Below are positions 58,549 to 64,000 of a DNA stretch of 64,000 bases, piece after piece. The stretch lies in assembly GCA_001792895.1 (NCBI GenBank), contig MARA01000002.1, forward strand, positions 1,364,001-1,428,000, written 5' to 3'. Origin of the DNA: Lentinus brumalis. Taxonomy: Eukaryota > Basidiomycota > Agaricomycetes > Polyporales > Polyporaceae. Within the stretch, counting starts at the first letter, position 1; each line of letters starts with the position of its first letter. The position numbers and the translations under genes were made by a program. The notes below the pieces were generated by a model that ran no database searches, had not been told where the DNA came from, and saw only the letters and a list, made by a program, of their open reading frames with translations.

Positions 58549-60988
58549 CTATGCAAAGACAGTCTGGAGCTCCTTCTTGAACGGCTCAAGGTTGAACTCG
58601 AGCGCAGAGCAGGGGTACGAGATCTCGAACTTCTCCAGGACAGAGGGGTGCAAGATGCCGAGGACGCCAATCTCCAGGTCGTCAGGGGAGTCGAACGCAG
58701 CCTTAAGCGTGCGCTTCAGCGCTGAGAGGCCGGAGGACTCCTTCGGCAGCCGATAGTAGATGGTCGCAGCGCGTCCAGGGAAGAAGGTTGGGTCTGACAG
58801 ATCCCAGTTCCGTGTGTACGGCAGATGGTTGCGGATGGGAGAGAAGAGATCCCAGGAATATCAGTCAGACAGTGGCATGATGATACAGGAAGATCGAGGG
58901 CACGCACCATCGCGTTCCTTGATGTAGTACCCAGTGGTCGCCTTCTTGTCGGTGCTTGAGATGCGCGGGATCTCTAGCATGTGCATGAGGCGGTCGAGCA
59001 AACCGTGCACGACTTCGAAGCCGGCCGTCTTGTTGCACCATACCGCAGCGGCGTGGCGGACGTTGCGCGCCTGCCGCTCGAGCGATGGGTCCTTGAACAC
59101 GACGTCGGAGGTCTCGAAGACCCGGATTGGCAGCGGGTGCGAGCGGTTCTCCCGGATCGTCTTGAGAAGACCCTGCAGCAGCGAGGTGCGGACAACCTGG
59201 AACTCGAGGGTCTTGGGGTTCGCGATGCGGACTGCAGTCTTCCCGTCGTCCTTGCGGTTCAACCAGTCGAAGTTCTCCTCGTGTGAGCACTGATCGGGAC
59301 GCTTAGCTCAGTCTCAGTCAAATGTTGATAACATAGGCCGACGTACAAGGATGAGTGGTAAGGCCTCGACCCAGCCATCGAACGCGCATTCCATACGGAT
59401 GATATCGCTCAGCTTGTTGATAGCCAACGGCTGCGCGACCGTGCTAGTCGTGGGGAATGTGTCCGGTAGGTTGTTGAAGCCGTAAGCGATTGCGGCATCT
59501 TCCATGATGTCGCGCTCATGGAGGATGTCCGGACGGGTGGGAGGGATCTGCACAATAATCTCGTCCGGGTCATTCGGTGAGACCGACGCCGAGAGTGTCA
59601 TGCGCTCGAGAAGCTTGGCCACCTCCGATGAGTTGAGGTTGAGACCGGCACATGAGTTGACGTAGGATGCGTGTGCCGAGCTAGTGCGGTACTTGAGATC
59701 CGGCGTTATGCGGACTGAACCATCGGGGTACACGACCCTACATGGCTCGATCCTGAACGAACAGCTCTGAATTAGCACTGAGGCGTGAGACAGCATGAGG
59801 AGGACGTACGTGTACGGCTCCGCGCAGTACTCTGAGAACATCGTCGAGATGATGTTCGCCACGATGCCAAGCTTGGTCTCATCCGTAGCCGTGATATCAA
59901 TGAAGACATTCCGAGTATTGAGGGTGATTTTGCTGTGCTCCGAGTTGATGATAGGCGGCATGGAGAGTACTCGGTCTTGCTGGTCGTAAATGATAGGGTA
60001 CACCGGTGAGTCACGGATAATAGGCAGGTATCGCGCCAGGTGCTTCTCTGACTGTAAAAATACCGGACTTGATCCATGTCTAGGCTTCGTCTGTATCAAT
60101 GCTACGCACCTCGTACACCGTCATGAGCTCGTCCGCGGTATACTCCTGAGTCTTGGCCAAAGGCACAAACTTGATGTCCTTTGGTGGTCGCGCTTCGTAC
60201 CTGAACGGCGCCTGGATGGTATCGAGGTCGTGTGTACCGATCGCGACAAACTGCCTTCGCCTGCAAAGGTTCTGATGCAACTTGTCTTGAAGGTCGATGA
60301 AGGACTCGTAGGAACGCTCGGTGAACTTCACGTTGCGGAGAACGGCGCAGGCAAAGAAGGGGCGAATCTGCTGCGTCTGGAGAGCGTGGATGGTATTGGT
60401 TTGGGGGTATCTGCCGGCGGCAATAAGGAGATGCGTACCTCTTTGCTGACCGTAGCTGTGATGAGGTCTGCCTCTCCTCCAGGAGGGTACGCTAGCTTGT
60501 ACTGCGGGGGCTTGTCCAGTCCGAGGAAGCAGCGAATGGCCCTTGCAATACCCTCGATGCAGAGAAGGTCATATCTGTGAGGTAAACGGTATTTAACACT
60601 GTTCGCTTATGTCGTCCAGTCTTTCCTGACCTGTTGGCGGGGATTTCGATTTTGAGTTGCTAAAAGAAGTAGGTTCAAAAGAGAGCCTATCTCAGCAAAG
60701 ACATTCACGCACTGGACGCTCAGCCGGAAGCCCCTTCTTCTTCGCCTCCTCTACTTCTGCCGTGGTCTATATGATGGTCATATTGAACATCACATCGAAA
60801 GGAACGCTTGTCGAGACGTACATCTTCGTCGAGCTCTAGTCCGAACTCGAAAAGGAGATGATCGAACTCTTCTGCGGCTTGAGCCCTTCGGAATGAGCAT
60901 GCACAATGAGCTTCATACAAGCATACTCACAGTACACCCGCCCGAGCCTTTTGAAGAGTTCCTCCTTATCACAAGCCACAGTCGGCAT
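58549..60988 (-). CDS. FRS1: cytosolic phenylalanyl-tRNA synthetase beta subunit
   Basis: Starts at 60988 ([19 protein letters not shown]) and stops at 58549-58551. Exons in order: [42 protein letters not shown] then [40 protein letters not shown] ... [27 protein letters not shown]; the large exon from [20 protein letters not shown] through [110 protein letters not shown]; and [19 protein letters not shown]. This is the B3/B4, B5 and catalytic-like core order of the eukaryotic beta subunit, about 600 aa, which pairs with the alpha chain to charge tRNA-Phe. Introns are regular. Housekeeping host gene with no sign of damage. Confidence 0.9.
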
Positions 60989-62178
60989 CGTCGAATAGCT
61001 ATAGCAAAGCAAGGGTGAGCGGGTGAGGCGATTCGGCGAGGTCGAGTCGAGAGGCTGAAGAGCGCCAAACGATGGAATCTGGGTAGATAATCTCAGATCT
61101 TGATCGAGTCACTTGGTGGTTCCCTTGCTCGTTAGAGCAAGGCTCTCACACACCGTAAATGTGACCACAATTTCATGCTACGTCATTGCTTAGTTAATCT
61201 CCAAACATGGTGAATTTATCACGATCCCGTGACTCGCGCGCTGAATGGATGCAGCCTGGGTCTCAGCATCTCAGCACTCTGCTGTCACCGCCAATGTACT
61301 CGCCGCTCTGCCCTGTCTGCTCAAAACTGTGACTGGCACCCCCGGCGAAATCGACCAAACCGATACAGTCATATCCATGGCCCCAATTGCGGCAAACCTG
61401 AAGCACGACCAAAGCGATTGGGTGCAGCCTGTACAGCTGTGACCAGAACAGGTGCAGCCGGAATAACATGTTGGACGCGAGACAGCAGGACAATCCGAGG
61501 CGGACGCGTGGACGACACGCGGTGGGCGATGGCAGGACAGCGGTGGATGGGGAATTGGTGGACAGTGTGGAAGGATGCAAGTTAAGTGAGTATTTCTTCA
61601 GCTTCGTGCGTAGTCATCTCGTACTCGCGGTCGTGCCCGAGGACGTAGCGGAAGTCGGTCTGCCCGAGGTTGTGCATGGGGTTGTGAGAGGTTGTGAGTC
61701 GCGCTTCTCGTGGTTCCCAATTGGGACGAGTGCACGTCGGGTACACTCGTCCTAACCAGGTACAACAAATCCAGCGCTGAAGCAACGCCGCGCAGTGGTT
61801 GCAGCATTTGATCTCGTACTCGCGGTCGTGCCCGGGGTCGTGCTCAGAGTGCTCATCATGCTTGTACTCATGATTGCGGTGGTCGTCATCGCGACACTCA
61901 AAGTCTATCGGCCATATTGTACATGTCTTCAAACCTATCAGAATATCACTCGATTTCCGATGTCATTTGCTTCTGCAACAGCACTCCTCACCAACAGGTA
62001 TGTGTACTATATAAGGACATTGTTCAGTTGCCGAACAAAACCTTTATATGGAACAGATACGCACTCGGAGAAGTCAGGGACGGAAATCAATTGTCAGAAA
62101 TTACGCCGCAGAGGCTCGACGGTTCTATTGTTCTCCACCACCTGCTGTCAAATGCGAACAATATGGTAAGTTATTGAG
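60989..62178. other. no confident gene; small duplicated His/Asp-rich coding-like motif
   Basis: 5' flank of FRS1, then DNA of unclear nature. A 25-bp sequence (TCTCGTACTCGCGGTCGTGC plus CCGRGG) occurs twice, at about 61618 and 61812. On the minus strand it encodes GHDREYE both times within a His/Asp-rich frame (DEHSEHDPGHDREYE). I cannot say whether this is a gene. Confidence 0.3.
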
Positions 62179-63969
62179 TTAGATCCGTCCTGAATCTGTA
62201 CTGCACTCACGTTGATCCTTTGATACCTGTAGGTTCAGTTCTCGTCTCATGCGTTCCCACCACATCAACGTCTCCCTATCCATCTTCTCGAGTCGTTCGT
62301 CCTCCTGCGCCAACATCGGATCCATGGGTTGAAGAAGAACATTGGGATCAAAATCCCTCAATAAGCGGATGGTCTCTCTTCCAGAACTGCGGGAGAGCGC
62401 AACGTAGATGTTGAACAAGGTCAGTCCTCCTCCTGGTGGGGTGCCAATGTCGACGATGACACAACATAGCGTCTGCCCCTGCGACCTGTAATCTGTAAAT
62501 GCGTACGCAGCTGTCATGGGAAGTTGGCGGCGTTTGACCGTCTTTTTCACTTGATGCCGTCCCTCGCCTGGAATCGCCTCTTCAACAACTAGCTCGTAGG
62601 TTTTGACCATCGGCTCTATCGGGATCACGCACTCCGGTAAGCCTTCCAGAGCCGTAGCTCGTGTGCGGTCTAATCTGACAAGCACGAATGCAGGAGGTTT
62701 TGTCAAAGTGACCACCGGCGCGTCCGGAATGGGTGGTTCGTCCTCGTCCAGAACGATGTCGATAATCTCCCCTCTCGCTCCGTTGGCAACGTCCAGATCG
62801 GTCATGACGTTGACCGTCACCATGACTTTCATTCCCACCGCCAGCAAAACCTCATCCGGCAGCCCCGCCTTCTCCCGTCTTCCTCGACCACGAGTTTTCC
62901 TAGACGCCGCGACGTAACGTTCAGCAGTGGTGAGTGTCCTTCCGCAGATCGTGTCGTATGCTGGGCAGATAAATAGCTGAACTCCACGGCGTGAACAGTG
63001 CTTCTTCGCGGCCGCGTCATTCCACTGCGTGCGCACAGCATGCCTAGGAGTGACCAAAGCAACATCCCGCCAAGGCTCCGTCTCGAAATTCGGGATTGGA
63101 CATTGGGGATTGGTGAGAACGAGTTTTTGCAGCATGTCGATATCTTCTTGATTGACCTCGTTGTTTCGCAGGCGTCGCAGGAACGCCAACCAAACAGGAT
63201 CTGTCACTCGGACTTGCTCCGTGAGACGGACGACAACTGTGAACTGCTCGTAGATCTCGCGACCTAATGCATCGTCCAACCTGTGGGCGTTGTCCAAAAG
63301 TTCGAAGTGGTATAGCGGTGCGTTTTTGGCGCCTACAACCGGAGGAAACTGATGAAAGTCGCCGCAGAGGATGACGTTGATACCACCAAACGGCTTGTCG
63401 AAGTCCGACACTCCAGTCTTTCCAATCGAAATATTTCGCGAGAGATGAGCGAAGAACGATCGCGAGAACATGGAAGCCTCGTCCAGAATCAGATAGGAAA
63501 CGTCGCGGAGCATCTCTGTAAGCCTTTTTCGCCCTTCTTCAGAAAGTGTACCACCACCGCGCGAAGGTATCATGCCGATGATGTGCGTGGTTTTACCGCC
63601 GATGAGAGATGCGGCGATACCAGTGTAAGCCCCCTTCAGCAGTAGACCAAGATGACCCTTCGCCTCGAAGAAGCGGGTGACAGTTTGGATGACCATAGAC
63701 TTTCCCGTCCCTCCCTCCCCTTGAATCTGCATCAATAGCTGAGGAACATCCTTTCCCGCTAGGGTCTCGCCTAGGTGCCAAGTGATGATTTCGAACGCGC
63801 GACGTTGAGCTGGAAGAAGGTGAGAAGCGTCAACAGCTTGAATAGCAGCCTCGGGACCCAAATCGTCTCTTGTCGAGACATCTCCAGGGCGATCAGACCC
63901 GGGATCGTTCCGGAGGATGGAGACATCACCAGATGAAGCGGTGGAATTGGAAGATGGATTATCAGGCAA
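62179..63969 (-). CDS. Helitron-type PIF1 helicase, partial at the right window edge
   Basis: A 596-codon frame on the minus strand, open from 63969 near the window end to the stop at 62179. Motifs: IQGEGGTGKSMVIQTV (Walker A), YLILDEASMFSRSF (Walker B), LCGDFHQFPPV (motif III), VRLTEQVR, AYAFTDYRSQGQTL and NIYVALSRSSG. The C-terminus ends ECSTDSGRI. This is the helicase half of a fungal Helitron RepHel protein. It is clearly a different family from the one at 48066-50051 (distinct linker and C-terminus). The Rep half would lie to the right of the window. No stop or shift is visible in this part, so this copy may be intact. Confidence 0.85.
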   Translation of the reverse strand: MPDNPSSNSTASSGDVSILRNDPGSDRPGDVSTRDDLGPEAAIQAVDASHLLPAQRRAFEIITWHLGETLAGKDVPQLLMQIQGEGGTGKSMVIQTVTRFFEAKGHLGLLLKGAYTGIAASLIGGKTTHIIGMIPSRGGGTLSEEGRKRLTEMLRDVSYLILDEASMFSRSFFAHLSRNISIGKTGVSDFDKPFGGINVILCGDFHQFPPVVGAKNAPLYHFELLDNAHRLDDALGREIYEQFTVVVRLTEQVRVTDPVWLAFLRRLRNNEVNQEDIDMLQKLVLTNPQCPIPNFETEPWRDVALVTPRHAVRTQWNDAAAKKHCSRRGVQLFICPAYDTICGRTLTTAERYVAASRKTRGRGRREKAGLPDEVLLAVGMKVMVTVNVMTDLDVANGARGEIIDIVLDEDEPPIPDAPVVTLTKPPAFVLVRLDRTRATALEGLPECVIPIEPMVKTYELVVEEAIPGEGRHQVKKTVKRRQLPMTAAYAFTDYRSQGQTLCCVIVDIGTPPGGGLTLFNIYVALSRSSGRETIRLLRDFDPNVLLQPMDPMLAQEDERLEKMDRETLMWWERMRRELNLQVSKDQRECSTDSGRI

Positions 63970-64000
63970 GCCTTCTCCTGCCCAACCGGTTGCTTGCCTA

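Overview
The window looks like nuclear DNA of a filamentous basidiomycete, most likely a wood-decay Agaricomycete. Real genes are broken by many 45-70 nt introns with GTRNGT donors (often GTACGT), a CTRAY branch point and YAG acceptors. Host proteins recognised are of fungal type (EMC10, Bsd2/Ndfip-like, cytosolic PheRS beta), and several gene families resemble ones I associate with Agaricomycetes. Most long six-frame ORFs are noise in GC-rich DNA.

Layout. (1) 1-9.5 kb: intron-dense minus-strand genes. One is a full, very divergent class I ribonucleotide reductase large subunit (R1, 5137-8331). (2) 9540-35538: a proposed ~26 kb DNA transposon. Its ends share TGGGGAAAAA and carry inverted arrays of a CACAGGT-type motif. 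It encodes an intact DD34E integrase-type transposase (9922-11563), an intact 595-aa protein with AT-hook-like motifs (16391-18445), two conserved basidiomycete proteins of unknown function, and decayed pieces of host genes (actin-capping protein alpha, an MFS transporter, a VEFS-like protein). (3) 35.55-36.99 kb: a tandem array of 258-bp units. (4) 38.1-43.3 kb: intron-dense minus-strand genes again: a MYND-finger protein, an unknown protein with an EPMDA repeat, and an RNR small subunit (R2, 42164-43322) of only 319 aa. (5) 43.68-50.05 kb: a Helitron Rep/helicase gene, head-to-head with R2, broken by one in-frame TGA and one frameshift. (6) 51.2-61 kb: a conventional host gene cluster (EMC10, a small hypothetical protein, an amidohydrolase, a Bsd2-like protein, PheRS beta). 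(7) 62.2-64 kb: a second, different Helitron helicase running off the right edge.

How it may fit together. R1 and R2 lie on the same strand, and both keep their catalytic residues with in-phase introns. Without the 26-kb insertion they would be about 8 kb apart, next to the Helitron replicase gene. The simplest reading is a laterally acquired or virus-like nucleotide-metabolism block sitting beside, or carried by, a Helitron and later split by a large gene-capturing transposon. The gene content is read from the sequence. The mobile RNR cargo idea is inference. Exon boundaries are hand-made from splice signals; the ends of several genes are uncertain.
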